A DNA stretch of 64,000 nucleotides from Bacillota bacterium (GTDB lineage Bacteria > Bacillota > Clostridia > Christensenellales > Aristaeellaceae), in assembly GCA_023425025.1 (NCBI GenBank), contig JAFADG010000044.1:62001-126000 (forward strand). Reading direction: 5' to 3'. The position numbers and the translations under genes were made by a program. Under the pieces are notes generated by a model that searched no databases, was not told where the DNA came from, and saw nothing but the letters and a program-made list of their open reading frames with translations. Numbering within the stretch: position 1 is the stretch's first letter; each line of letters begins with the position of its first letter. Shown here one piece after another: positions 35,132 to 43,394 of the stretch.

Positions 35132-36052
35132 ATGATACGTCAAGCAGCGTTTGCCCGGCAGCATCCGCTTCTCAAAGGCAATCTTCACACACATACGACG
35201 CGTTCGGATGGGTTGGGTACACCGGAGGAAGTCATTCACAAATACATCGCCCACGGGTATCATTTTTTGGCGCTCACCGACCACCGGCTATATAACTACC
35301 GCAATTATACTTCTGACAATGCTATTACCATTTTGCCAGGTATGGAGCTGGACCGCGGTATGGAAGACCCCGGCATCCACTGCTTCCATACCGTTTGCCT
35401 GGGGCCAGAAAAAGAAAACGGAAACGGCTTTTCGCAGGATCAGGTGTTTGAAGGCGGCACCGTAAAAGACCAATTTGAATTTCAGCCGCTGCTGGACAGT
35501 ATCCATGAAAACGGCAATATCACTTTATACTGTCACCCCCAGTGGAGCAGTACGCCGGCCAGGGAATTTGACCGGCTTTCCGGCAATTTTGCCATGGAGA
35601 TCTGGAACAGCGGCTGCGCCCTGGAAAACGATATGGATACCAACGCGGCCTATTGGGACGAGCTGTTGATGCAAGGCCAGAAAATATACGGCGCAGCCGT
35701 GGATGACGGCCATGCCATGGAGCATCATTGCCTGGGCTGGACCATGGTCCATTCGGAAAACACCATCGGCGGCATTTTGCACGCGCTCAAAAGCGGCGCG
35801 TTTTACTCCTCCTGCGGGCCTGAAATCCATGATTTTTATGTGGATAACGGTACCGCGGTTGTTAAGTGCTCCCCCTGCGACCGCATCCTTTTCATTTATG
35901 GACGTGCGCCCAACAAAATGGTGCGGAGTGAAAGCGGCCCAATATCCAAGGGAGAATTCGATGTGCCCGCCTATTATACGTATCTGCGCGCGGTGGTCAT
36001 CGATTCCATGGGCAGGCATGCCTGGACGAATCCCATTTTTTTCAATGAATAA
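35132..36052 (+). CDS. PHP-domain metal-dependent phosphoesterase-like protein
   Basis: 306 residues. The N-terminal metal motif NLHTHTTRSDG, TDHRL and GMELD, then CHPQWS and the later GAAVDDGHAM match the PHP fold (trinuclear metal site). It is longer than YciV-type phosphatases, with a C-terminal beta domain (IHDFYVDNGTAVVKC). AAGGAG lies before the ATG. Members of this group without a polymerase domain are often of unknown substrate. The MATE gene follows with an 8-base overlap or a short gap depending on its start. Confidence 0.88.
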   Translation: MIRQAAFARQHPLLKGNLHTHTTRSDGLGTPEEVIHKYIAHGYHFLALTDHRLYNYRNYTSDNAITILPGMELDRGMEDPGIHCFHTVCLGPEKENGNGFSQDQVFEGGTVKDQFEFQPLLDSIHENGNITLYCHPQWSSTPAREFDRLSGNFAMEIWNSGCALENDMDTNAAYWDELLMQGQKIYGAAVDDGHAMEHHCLGWTMVHSENTIGGILHALKSGAFYSSCGPEIHDFYVDNGTAVVKCSPCDRILFIYGRAPNKMVRSESGPISKGEFDVPAYYTYLRAVVIDSMGRHAWTNPIFFNE

Positions 36053-37457
36053 GTTTCCCCATTTACTTAATAAAGTGAAGATAAAAATGCAGCGCATATT
36101 TCGAAAACAGAACGTTGAGGATCCTTCCCAGCTGTTTACGGACGGAGACCTGCGCAGGCTGATGGTTCCCTTGCTCATGGAGCAGCTGCTGATCGTAGTC
36201 ATGAGCATCATCAATACGCGGATGGTTGCTTTCGTAGGGGAAGCCGCCGTTTCCGCCATCTCCCTGGTTGACAGCATCAACATCCTGCTGATCAATGTAT
36301 TTGCGGCCCTGGCCACCGGCGGCGCGGTGGTGGCCGCCCAGTATCTTGGCCGCCGGGATCACAACATGGCCGGCAAGGCCGCCAAGCAGCTGATTTATGT
36401 CATGCTTTTGGTCTCCCTGCTGATCAGCGCTGTATCGCTTATATTTTACAAAAGCTTACTGATGCTGGTGTTCCCAAACGTTTCTGCGGAAATCATGGAT
36501 TATTGCATCACCTATTTTGTGATCATTGCCTTAAGCTTTCCCTTTTTGTCTGTGTTCAACGGGGGCTCGGCTTTGCTTCGCGCCTCCGGAAATTCGAAGG
36601 CATCCTTAAACACCACGCTGTTGATCAACATGATCAATGTGTCCGGCAACGCGCTGTTCATCTATGTTTTCCGTTTGGGTATCGAGGGTGCCGCGCTGGC
36701 GGCGCTTTTTGCCAGAATCACGGGCGCTGTGATTATGCTTGTGCTTTTGAAGGATCCCCATCAGGTCCTGCGTATACCGGCCCTGCTCAAATTTCAGTGG
36801 GATGGCGCGATGGTGAAAAGAATCCTGGGCATCGGCATCCCCAACGGCTTGGAAAACAGCATGTTCCAGTTGGGCAAAATCCTATTGCAGCGCTTGATCT
36901 CCTCCATTGGCAGCGTAGCCATCGCCGCCAACGCCATCGCCGGCACGCTGTCGGGCTTTCAAACGATTCCGGGCGCCGCGGCCGGCCTTGCCATGATCAC
37001 GGTGATCGGGCGCTGCGCGGGCGCAAAGGAGTATGGCCAGGCCAGGCGGTACGTCAAAAAGCTGATGGGTTTTTCCTACCTGATCATGACGCTGCTGGTC
37101 GGCGTCATACTGCTCATCTGCCCCGGTATTATCCAAAGCTATGGCTTGAGAAAAGAAACGGCGGAGCTCGCCTGGCAGCTGATGATCGTCTATACCATTG
37201 TCTGCGCGGTGATCTGGCCTTCTTCCTTCTCGCTGCCCAACGCGCTGCGCGCCGCCGGCGACGTCCGATTCACGATGGTGGTTTCGGGCCTGTCGATGCT
37301 GATCTTCCGCATTGGTTTCAGTTATCTGCTGGTCCTGAAATTCGACATGGGCGTCATGGGTGTCTGGGTGGCCATGATGATCGATTGGCTGGCGCGTTCC
37401 ACCGCCTTTTATTGGCGGTACAGGACCGGGGTTTGGGAAAAACGGACGGTGCTGTGA
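36045..37457 (+). CDS. MATE-family efflux transporter
   Basis: Multidrug/toxin exporter, 470 residues, 12 hydrophobic helices in two MatE halves. The N-terminal DLRRLMVPLLMEQLLIVVMSIINTRMVAFVG pattern and GGAVVAAQYLGRRD are typical of the Firmicutes NorM/DinF-like group. The start is uncertain: ATG at 36045 overlaps the previous gene and has no clear ribosome site; ATG at 36087 has a weak GTGAAG. Both lie before the first helix. Substrate unknown. Confidence 0.9.
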   Translation: MNKFPHLLNKVKIKMQRIFRKQNVEDPSQLFTDGDLRRLMVPLLMEQLLIVVMSIINTRMVAFVGEAAVSAISLVDSINILLINVFAALATGGAVVAAQYLGRRDHNMAGKAAKQLIYVMLLVSLLISAVSLIFYKSLLMLVFPNVSAEIMDYCITYFVIIALSFPFLSVFNGGSALLRASGNSKASLNTTLLINMINVSGNALFIYVFRLGIEGAALAALFARITGAVIMLVLLKDPHQVLRIPALLKFQWDGAMVKRILGIGIPNGLENSMFQLGKILLQRLISSIGSVAIAANAIAGTLSGFQTIPGAAAGLAMITVIGRCAGAKEYGQARRYVKKLMGFSYLIMTLLVGVILLICPGIIQSYGLRKETAELAWQLMIVYTIVCAVIWPSSFSLPNALRAAGDVRFTMVVSGLSMLIFRIGFSYLLVLKFDMGVMGVWVAMMIDWLARSTAFYWRYRTGVWEKRTVL

Positions 37458-37466
37458 TGCGGCAGA

Positions 37467-37502
37467 AGAAAAAGCGCCTTGAAATGTCAAAGCGCTTTTT
37501 CT
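37467..37502. terminator. Bidirectional terminator between MATE and ogt genes
   Basis: AGAAAAAGCGC and GCGCTTTTTCT form an 11-pair stem flanked by A and T runs in both directions. Confidence 0.85.
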
Positions 37503-37504
37503 TT

Positions 37505-37975
37505 TTATTTGCTGTTCTGCTTTTCCATTTCAAGCAGCTGTTCCTTGATCGGCAATCCCCCGCCGTAGCCGACCAGCTTGCCGTCCGCGCCGATGACGCG
37601 ATGGCAGGGAATGATCAAAGGAATAGGATTGCGGTTGTTGGCCAGGCCCACCGCGCGGGCGGCGCCGGGACGGCCGATGCTGTTTGCCAGCTTGCCGTAG
37701 GATACGGTCTCCCCATAAGGGATTTTCGTCAGCGCTTCCCACACACTCTGCTGAAAACCGGTCCCCTTGGGGGCAAGGGGCACATCAAACACCTTACGGC
37801 TGCCGGAGAAATATTCCGCCAGCTGTTTGGCCGCCAGCACAAGCAGCTGCGTTTCTTCCTGTAGCGCATCTGCCGGCATCTCTTCCTTGGGAAAGTTGAG
37901 ATTGGTAAGCTTCCCGTTTTCCTCCGCCAGAGTGATCCTTCCAATGGGCGTTTCATACTGCCATGCGTATTTCAT
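37505..37975 (-). CDS. ogt: Methylated-DNA-protein-cysteine methyltransferase
   Basis: Suicidal repair protein that takes methyl groups from O6-methylguanine, 156 residues. The acceptor Cys is in NPIPLIIPCHRVIGADG; the DNA-binding helix is IPYGETVSYGKLANSIGRPGAARAVG and the asparagine hinge GLANNRNP. AAAGGAAG precedes the ATG at 37975; the longer ORF adds 11 residues. It ends a same-strand run of DNA-repair-type genes. Confidence 0.95.
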   Translation of the reverse strand: MKYAWQYETPIGRITLAEENGKLTNLNFPKEEMPADALQEETQLLVLAAKQLAEYFSGSRKVFDVPLAPKGTGFQQSVWEALTKIPYGETVSYGKLANSIGRPGAARAVGLANNRNPIPLIIPCHRVIGADGKLVGYGGGLPIKEQLLEMEKQNSK

Positions 37976-38020
37976 ATCGTTCTTCCTTTGCTGTAAGCTT
38001 GTATCCATTATACCGGAATT

Positions 38021-38287
38021 TCAGTTTTCTGAATACTGCGTTTTCCTGGGCTCCACAAACCACCGTGTCCCCGACCGGTACAGGCAGGTAACGCGGCTGC
38101 CGATCAGCACGGTGTAGCGCATGCCGGCGGTTCTGGTTACAAGGCTGACGCCGGGACGCATATCCAAAATGCTGTCCACGGGATAGCGCGTCCCGTCCCC
38201 CCAGATCACGCAGGTGGGACGCACATCGCCATTGACCCCGAACCTTGCCTCCACCTGAACAAATGTTTTCTCCGTTTCATTTTCCAT
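38021..38287 (-). CDS. Small conserved hypothetical protein
   Basis: 88 residues, no membrane segment. It reads as a small beta barrel: VQVEARFGVNGDVRPTCVIW, GTRYPVDSILDMRPG, YTVLIGSRVTCLYRSGTRWFVEP. I recall similar small proteins beside Y-family polymerase or other repair genes in Firmicutes, which fits this place between the TIGR03915-type gene and ogt; this is a memory-based link and could be wrong. TGAGGG lies upstream of the ATG. Gaps to neighbours are about 46 bases each side. Confidence 0.7.
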   Translation of the reverse strand: MENETEKTFVQVEARFGVNGDVRPTCVIWGDGTRYPVDSILDMRPGVSLVTRTAGMRYTVLIGSRVTCLYRSGTRWFVEPRKTQYSEN

Positions 38288-38333
38288 AGGTCAAGCCCTC
38301 ACCGCAGAAAACGAACTGATCGCATCCATGGCG

Positions 38334-39107
38334 CTATAGCAAATCCTGCATCTCGGTCATGTTTTCCCAATACCGCTTGGGCATATGGTTCATGCGGCAT
38401 TTGGGATTGTAACGGTCTTCTATGGCAATGGTCTTGTAAAACTGCCGCCACAAGGCGCGGTACCGCTCCTCCGTTTCCCCCGCCTCGGGCATTTGGGCAT
38501 CCTGAAGCTCTATCAATTCCGTTCTGCCGTTTTGACACAGCAGCGCAGTATGATGGGTTTTGTCATAGATCGCGAATGCTTCATTTCCAAAGCGGTCGGC
38601 AAAATGGCCGGCCAGAAAGGGCAGAACAAAATTCTTGGGGCTGATGACGGATACCAGCTTGCCGTCGCAGTCTGAAAAGCGCACAAACCCGGTCAGCAGA
38701 TGCCGTTCCCGAAGCAAATGCTTTTCTGCCTCCAGCAGCGTCGCCACATCGGGGTGCGCCAGCATATTCAGCATCTTCGGCCCTTGCGCAAAGGCCAGCA
38801 GGGCAAAGCGCAAAAGGGCCATTTCCTTATCCGCAAGGCAGCTGCAAAACACCGTCTGCATCAATTCCAGCGCCCGCGGCGATATTTTTTCCGCCACCGC
38901 CGTGCGAACCTTCACCGCCTTGTGAAGGTCAGTCGCGATCCGCTTTCTGAAAAACAGCGCCATCTGCGCTTCACCCTCCGGCTGTATGGCAAAGGGCAGC
39001 TCCCGCGTGTACACGCTTTCATGCATGCAGCAAAAAAGGCCCGGCAGGCTGCCGTCGTAGAGATAGACGATATCGCAGGGCTCCGCTAATGGCTTCGCGC
39101 CAGGCAT
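38334..39107 (-). CDS. TIGR03915/DUF4130-family putative DNA repair protein
   Basis: 257 residues. The N-terminal DIVYLYDGSLPGLFCCMHESVY is the hallmark of this family, always near a TIGR03916-type radical SAM gene. Near the C-terminus are FADRFGNEAFAIYDKTHHTALLC and WRQFYKTIAIEDRYNPKCRMNHMPKRYW. The known role is only the genomic pairing, often with uracil-DNA glycosylase; the reaction is unknown. It overlaps the radical SAM gene by 22 bases. Confidence 0.88.
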   Translation of the reverse strand: MPGAKPLAEPCDIVYLYDGSLPGLFCCMHESVYTRELPFAIQPEGEAQMALFFRKRIATDLHKAVKVRTAVAEKISPRALELMQTVFCSCLADKEMALLRFALLAFAQGPKMLNMLAHPDVATLLEAEKHLLRERHLLTGFVRFSDCDGKLVSVISPKNFVLPFLAGHFADRFGNEAFAIYDKTHHTALLCQNGRTELIELQDAQMPEAGETEERYRALWRQFYKTIAIEDRYNPKCRMNHMPKRYWENMTEMQDLL

Positions 39108-40414
39108 AACACCGCCTCCTCCACCGCGCTGTGAATACTCATCCGCCCGCCGCTGCCGGAAAACGCAACCCCCAGGTTATTAAGCGCCGGGAACAGGGAT
39201 AACTGCTCCATGCCAAAGGCGTAGACATTGGGGTCGATCAGCGCCCGCACCGTCGATTCACGGCTGGCCGGAAGCCCGGCGGGAGCATCGCTTGTCCGTA
39301 TAAAATACTTCGCCCTTTTGAGCACAACCCCCAGCCGCTTGAGGGCGATTTGATCCAGCCTGCCGCTTTTGCGGGCAGCGACGATCCGCCGGGCGCTGGT
39401 AGGCCCGATGCCCGGCACCCGCAAAAGATCCGCCATGGACGCCGTATTTACATCCACAGGGAAAAACTGCATGTTCTGCACCGCCCAGTTGCACTTGGGG
39501 TCCAGATACGGGTTAAAGTTTGGGTTCTTTTCGTTCAATATCTCATCAGCGGTAAACTGGTACTGCCTGAGCAGAAAATCCGCCTGATACAGCCTGTGTT
39601 CCCGCAATAGCTGGGGCTTTGTCTGCAGGGAGGGAAGCAGGCTGTCTTCCACCGCCGGTATATAGGCGGAGTAGAAAACGCGCTTCAACTGATACTTGTC
39701 ATACAGCCCGGAGGCCAGCTTTAAAATATGGTAATCGCTCTCCGGGCTGGCGCCGATGATCATCTGTGTTGCCTGGCCGGCCGCGGCAAATCGCGGCGCG
39801 TTTTTGTATTTGATGAGCTCCTGCCTGTTTTCCTCAATCCCGCTGCGGATTTGCGCCATGGGCGAAAGGATGGCTTTCTTCGTTTTGTTGGGCGCCAGCT
39901 TGACAAGGCTTTCCTCGCTGGGCAGCTCAATATTGATGCTCAGCCGGTCCGCCAAAATGCCCAGGCGGTTTACCAGATCCTGGGACGCGCCGGGAATGGT
40001 TTTGCAATGGATATAGCCCCAGAACTGGTATTTGTATCGTAATATCTCCAGCGCCTTGATCATCTGCTCCATGGTATGGTCCGGATTTTTCAGAATGCCA
40101 CTGGACAAAAAGAGCCCCTCGATGTAATTGCGCCGGTAAAACTGAATCGTCAGCTCCGCCAGCTCCGCCGGCGTAAAGGCTGTGCGGGGAATATCATTGC
40201 TGGCACGGTTCACACAGTACTTGCAGTCGTATATGCAGTGGTTGCTCAAAAGCACCTTGAGCAGGGACACGCACCTTCCATCCGCCGCAAAGGTATGGCA
40301 GCAGCCGCCGGCCACGGCGCTACCCACGCCCTTCCCACCGGGCCTGTCCACCCCGGAAGAAGTGCATGCCGCGTCATATTTGGCGCTGTCCGCCAGGATT
40401 GTCAGCTTCCCCAT
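39086..40414 (-). CDS. TIGR03916-type radical SAM protein, putative DNA modification/repair
   Basis: 442 residues. The radical SAM triad is CIYDCKYC (C-x3-C-x2-C, about residues 60-67). A further Cys-rich N-terminal piece GGCCHTFAADGRCVSLL comes before it. A helix-hairpin-helix DNA-binding motif LLRVPGIGPTSARRIVAAR lies at about 318, indicating action on DNA. The start is uncertain: ATG at 40414 is taken, but a GTG at 40444 or TTG codons between, after GGGGGA, are possible. Partner of the next gene. Confidence 0.9.
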   Translation of the reverse strand: MGKLTILADSAKYDAACTSSGVDRPGGKGVGSAVAGGCCHTFAADGRCVSLLKVLLSNHCIYDCKYCVNRASNDIPRTAFTPAELAELTIQFYRRNYIEGLFLSSGILKNPDHTMEQMIKALEILRYKYQFWGYIHCKTIPGASQDLVNRLGILADRLSINIELPSEESLVKLAPNKTKKAILSPMAQIRSGIEENRQELIKYKNAPRFAAAGQATQMIIGASPESDYHILKLASGLYDKYQLKRVFYSAYIPAVEDSLLPSLQTKPQLLREHRLYQADFLLRQYQFTADEILNEKNPNFNPYLDPKCNWAVQNMQFFPVDVNTASMADLLRVPGIGPTSARRIVAARKSGRLDQIALKRLGVVLKRAKYFIRTSDAPAGLPASRESTVRALIDPNVYAFGMEQLSLFPALNNLGVAFSGSGGRMSIHSAVEEAVLCLARSH

Positions 40415-40592
40415 CAAATCCAATGCGATTCCCCCGCTTTTCACACACAGATATCCAACGGTATTCTATGGATTTTTAACCGTCATCAACCGTTTTCTTT
40501 GCTTAAAACCAACACGAGAACATCAGTTCTTGTTCATTATAGACAAGCGATGACTATTTGTAAAGGACCTTTAAGAAATTTCCAAAAAAGGA

Positions 40593-40634
40593 TTGACAAT
40601 GCACACAATGCCCACTATTATTAAACATGTTTAA
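40593..40634 (+). promoter_or_regulatory. Promoter and TetR-type operator
   Basis: TTGACA (40593-40598), 17-base spacer, TATTAT (40616-40621). Starting on the last -10 base is a perfect 14-base palindrome TTAAACATGTTTAA (40621-40634), the expected place for self-repression by the TetR protein encoded downstream. Confidence 0.75.
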
Positions 40635-40721
40635 AACAAATTTGCATATTGAAAGGAGGAGTTCCAAGTTCCACGCAATGATGACGCCAAGCGGGCGCTG
40701 CTCCTGGCTGCCATTGATCTG

Positions 40722-41255
40722 ATGCAGGAAACGCAATCCGCCCAAAGCCTGACGGTCCGCCAAATCACAGAGCGGGCAAATGTGAACACGGCGATGATCA
40801 GCTATTACTACGGTTCCAAGGATGAATTGATCCGGCTGGCGGCCGATGCCATCGTGCAGACGGAAGCCGGAAAATGGCTGATCCCTTCCAGCCAGGAAAC
40901 AGATCCCAAACGTAAGTTCAAGGACATGCTGATCAAAATGTCCGACACGGTGGTCACATATTTTCAATTCACAAAAGTCTCTCTGAATCACGCGCTGTTA
41001 AAGGGCGAGGCCGATATCCCCCAAACGATTCTACCGCTCATGCGCGCGGCCGCGCCGGACATGGATGAACGGGAGCTCAGGCTGCTCTCCTTCGTGCTGA
41101 CCTCCGGCCTGCAAAGCATATTGGTAAGGCACGAAGCATTCAAGGACTATACGGGCTACGACCCCTTTGACAAAACTGAACGCGACGCCATCTTGAACCG
41201 GCTGGCGGATATGTTTCTCACCCATGACTTTAAAAACAAGGAGAAGGAACCATGA
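40722..41255 (+). CDS. TetR-family regulator with an unusual 5' end
   Basis: 177 residues from the first in-frame ATG. The helix-turn-helix is LTVRQITERANVNTAMISYYYGSKDEL. This ATG would cut off part of the first helix: in-frame codons upstream from 40668 read as a normal TetR start (xPRNDDAKRALLLAAIDLMQE), and an excellent AAAGGAGGA (40652-40660) sits 8 bases before 40668, but codon 40668-40670 is GTT. No ATG, GTG or TTG exists in frame between the stop at 40650 and 40722. Either GTT (or another weak codon) starts the protein, the start codon has mutated, or the shorter form is made. Overlaps the next gene by 4 bases. Confidence 0.82.
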   Translation: MQETQSAQSLTVRQITERANVNTAMISYYYGSKDELIRLAADAIVQTEAGKWLIPSSQETDPKRKFKDMLIKMSDTVVTYFQFTKVSLNHALLKGEADIPQTILPLMRAAAPDMDERELRLLSFVLTSGLQSILVRHEAFKDYTGYDPFDKTERDAILNRLADMFLTHDFKNKEKEP

Positions 41256-41455
41256 AAACAATACTTATCATACTCGCGGTCATCGATATCATTCTTTTGC
41301 TTTCCACACTGATCTGCGGCCTTTGGATCGCCGGACAGAACCTGACCGGCGAAGCGCTTGCCTCTTCCCTGGCGTTCCACCGGAATATCGCCATAGCCTC
41401 CGTGGTGCTTTCTTTGATCGTCATTCTCTGGATGCTGTTTGGCTACGTGAAATAG
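41252..41455 (+). CDS. Small two-helix membrane protein
   Basis: 67 residues with two hydrophobic helices (about 3-27 and 46-65) joined by a polar loop. AAGGAGAAGG lies before the ATG, and ATGA overlaps the TetR stop, so it is cotranslated and likely under TetR control. No family recognised; it may be the effector or a partner of an envelope process sensed by the TetR protein. Confidence 0.75.
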   Translation: MKTILIILAVIDIILLLSTLICGLWIAGQNLTGEALASSLAFHRNIAIASVVLSLIVILWMLFGYVK

Positions 41456-41490
41456 AGCAGCGGCACGCTGAACCGATGCTGAAAGCCGTT

Positions 41491-43326
41491 CTATGCCTTG
41501 TTCTGCAAAATGGCCTCCAGCAGCACCTTCGCGCCCTGTTCGTCCATGGTATCCAGCTCTTTTACCGACCGCAGCATGGTTTTGGCAGCCATCTGCGGAA
41601 AGCCGCATTCCAGGTACAATTCTCCCAGGGACAAAAGCACCCGGGGGCTGTCGATATGGTTATACACGTACAGCATTCTTTCAAACAGGCCATACGCTCC
41701 GCATTCCAGGATGGTTCTGAGCATCAGCGAAAACAGATCATTCAGTGCCCCGGCCGGTTCATCCTTCAGCCAATCCGCCGGGCTGCCTTCCAGCACGGAA
41801 AGGATCTGCCGGCACAGCTTTTCTCCCGCAGGCCCATGCAGGCGGCCAACCGCCTGAACGGCAAGCGCCATGTCCGCGGCCTGGCTGTTTTCTTGAAGCA
41901 GCATGGCGCAAAAGAGCAGCAGCGCGCCTTCCGCTTTCAGTCCCGGCAGCACCCGTTCTTTTTCTTCGCTGTGTACGCCCAGCATAAGCTGCTTTGCCGC
42001 CTGGTCATAATCGCCGGCGCGCAGCCGGCATTTCCCCCACAGCAAGGCTCTTTCCGCCGCTATGCCCTCCTTTTCATCCAGGAACGCCAAATGCGGCTCG
42101 CTTGACTGCCAGAATCCTTGGGAAAGCAGAACATCCGCCAGCATGATCCGGTTCGCAAAGTAATTGCTGTTTGCAAACAGCACGCTGATCCTGTCCGCGA
42201 TTTCCCCGGGCGTCAGCCCCAATTTTTTGTACGCACGGGCCATGCCGTACAACGCGGCATACAGGCGGCTGTCCGCCTGGATCGCCATGATATAGTAATT
42301 GGCGGCCTTTTTATAATCGTGCTGGCGCATGTGCAGCTCGGCCAAAGACATCAGCGGCTTTGATGTTCCGCAGTCATCGGAAAAACGCAGCTCCGCCGGC
42401 GGCATCCCCATGGACAGCGCGTTTTGAAAACATTCCGCCGCCAGAAAATCGCGGTGCCATTGCATATATACTGTGCCGCGAAGGTATTCCATATCCGTGC
42501 AGCCTGGATAGAGCAATAACCCTTCGGTCAAAATGCGTACGGCCTTTGCCAGTTGTCCAAGATGGACATGGCACAGCGCTATGCGGAAAAGAAGGTGGGG
42601 CCCAAAGGCCTCCTGCTTTTGAAAACGCGCCTTTGACCTGTAAAACCAATCCAGCGCCGCCGCATGCTCCTTCTTTGCCATATACTCGTTGCCCATATTG
42701 AAAAGCATAAACGCGTTTTCGGGGTCTTTTTCCAATTCCCGCGTTAGCATGGGGATATTTCTTTCCCGCTTGTTCTTGCTTTTGACGACGCTGTCCAGGT
42801 AGCCCAGATGGTGAATGCGGATCTCCGTGACCGCGAAGCGCCCGTTGGCCGGCTGGCCGTCCACCCTTGCGATCTGCTCATGGATGTCGCCGGTAAAGTG
42901 ATAGCTTTTGTTGTTGCGCACCAGCCTCAGCGCATTATGCAGGGTGTATGCGCCATCGTCCTGTATTCCCACATGGTTGTACACTTTAAAATGGGCGCCG
43001 TCGCTGTCTGTTGTGCCAATGAAGTCCAGCAGCTTTTTCTTGTCTTCCGGAAACAGGCGCTCATCCGCGTCCAGCACAAGGATCCATTCGCAAGCGGCCT
43101 TTTCCATAATGAAGTTGCGGGCGCGGCAAAAGCTTTGATCCCATGGATAATCAAAGACCTTTGCTCCGGCGCTGGTGGCAATCGCCTTTGTATCGTCCGT
43201 GGAGCCGGTGTCCGCAATCAAAATCTCATCCGCAACGCCTTCGACGCTTACAAGGCAGTCCATCAACATATCCTGCTCATCCCGCACGATCATGCAAAGG
43301 CTGATGCCCGGCTTGTTGGATGTCAT
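41491..43326 (-). CDS. Family 2 glycosyltransferase fused to TPR repeats
   Basis: 611 residues. The N-terminal GT-A domain has ISLCMIVRDEQDMLMDCL, ILIADTGSTDDT, and the metal-binding DADERLF (D-x-D) near residue 90. From about residue 190 the rest is helical tetratricopeptide-like repeats (NAFMLFNMGNEYMAKKEHAAALDWF, HVHLGQLAKAVRILTEGLLLYPG, LHMRQHDYKKAANYYIMA). Such GT2-TPR proteins occur with spore-surface and peptide-glycan systems in Firmicutes. Its start at 43326 has a perfect AAGGAGG. It follows the beta-rich repeat protein on the same strand, so it may glycosylate that protein, which is inference. Confidence 0.9.
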   Translation of the reverse strand: MTSNKPGISLCMIVRDEQDMLMDCLVSVEGVADEILIADTGSTDDTKAIATSAGAKVFDYPWDQSFCRARNFIMEKAACEWILVLDADERLFPEDKKKLLDFIGTTDSDGAHFKVYNHVGIQDDGAYTLHNALRLVRNNKSYHFTGDIHEQIARVDGQPANGRFAVTEIRIHHLGYLDSVVKSKNKRERNIPMLTRELEKDPENAFMLFNMGNEYMAKKEHAAALDWFYRSKARFQKQEAFGPHLLFRIALCHVHLGQLAKAVRILTEGLLLYPGCTDMEYLRGTVYMQWHRDFLAAECFQNALSMGMPPAELRFSDDCGTSKPLMSLAELHMRQHDYKKAANYYIMAIQADSRLYAALYGMARAYKKLGLTPGEIADRISVLFANSNYFANRIMLADVLLSQGFWQSSEPHLAFLDEKEGIAAERALLWGKCRLRAGDYDQAAKQLMLGVHSEEKERVLPGLKAEGALLLFCAMLLQENSQAADMALAVQAVGRLHGPAGEKLCRQILSVLEGSPADWLKDEPAGALNDLFSLMLRTILECGAYGLFERMLYVYNHIDSPRVLLSLGELYLECGFPQMAAKTMLRSVKELDTMDEQGAKVLLEAILQNKA

Positions 43327-43346
43327 ATTTCCTTCCTCCTTCACGC

Positions 43347-43372
43347 GGGCAGGCGGCGCCTGCCGCCTGCCC
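43347..43372 (-). other. Intercistronic hairpin before the glycosyltransferase gene
   Basis: GGGCAGGCGGC and GCCGCCTGCCC form a perfect 11-pair stem with a 4-base loop between the repeat-protein stop and the glycosyltransferase ribosome site. No T run follows, so partial attenuation or mRNA stabilisation is more likely than termination. Confidence 0.5.
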
Positions 43373-43394
43373 GGCGATACAGTGGGCAATTCTT

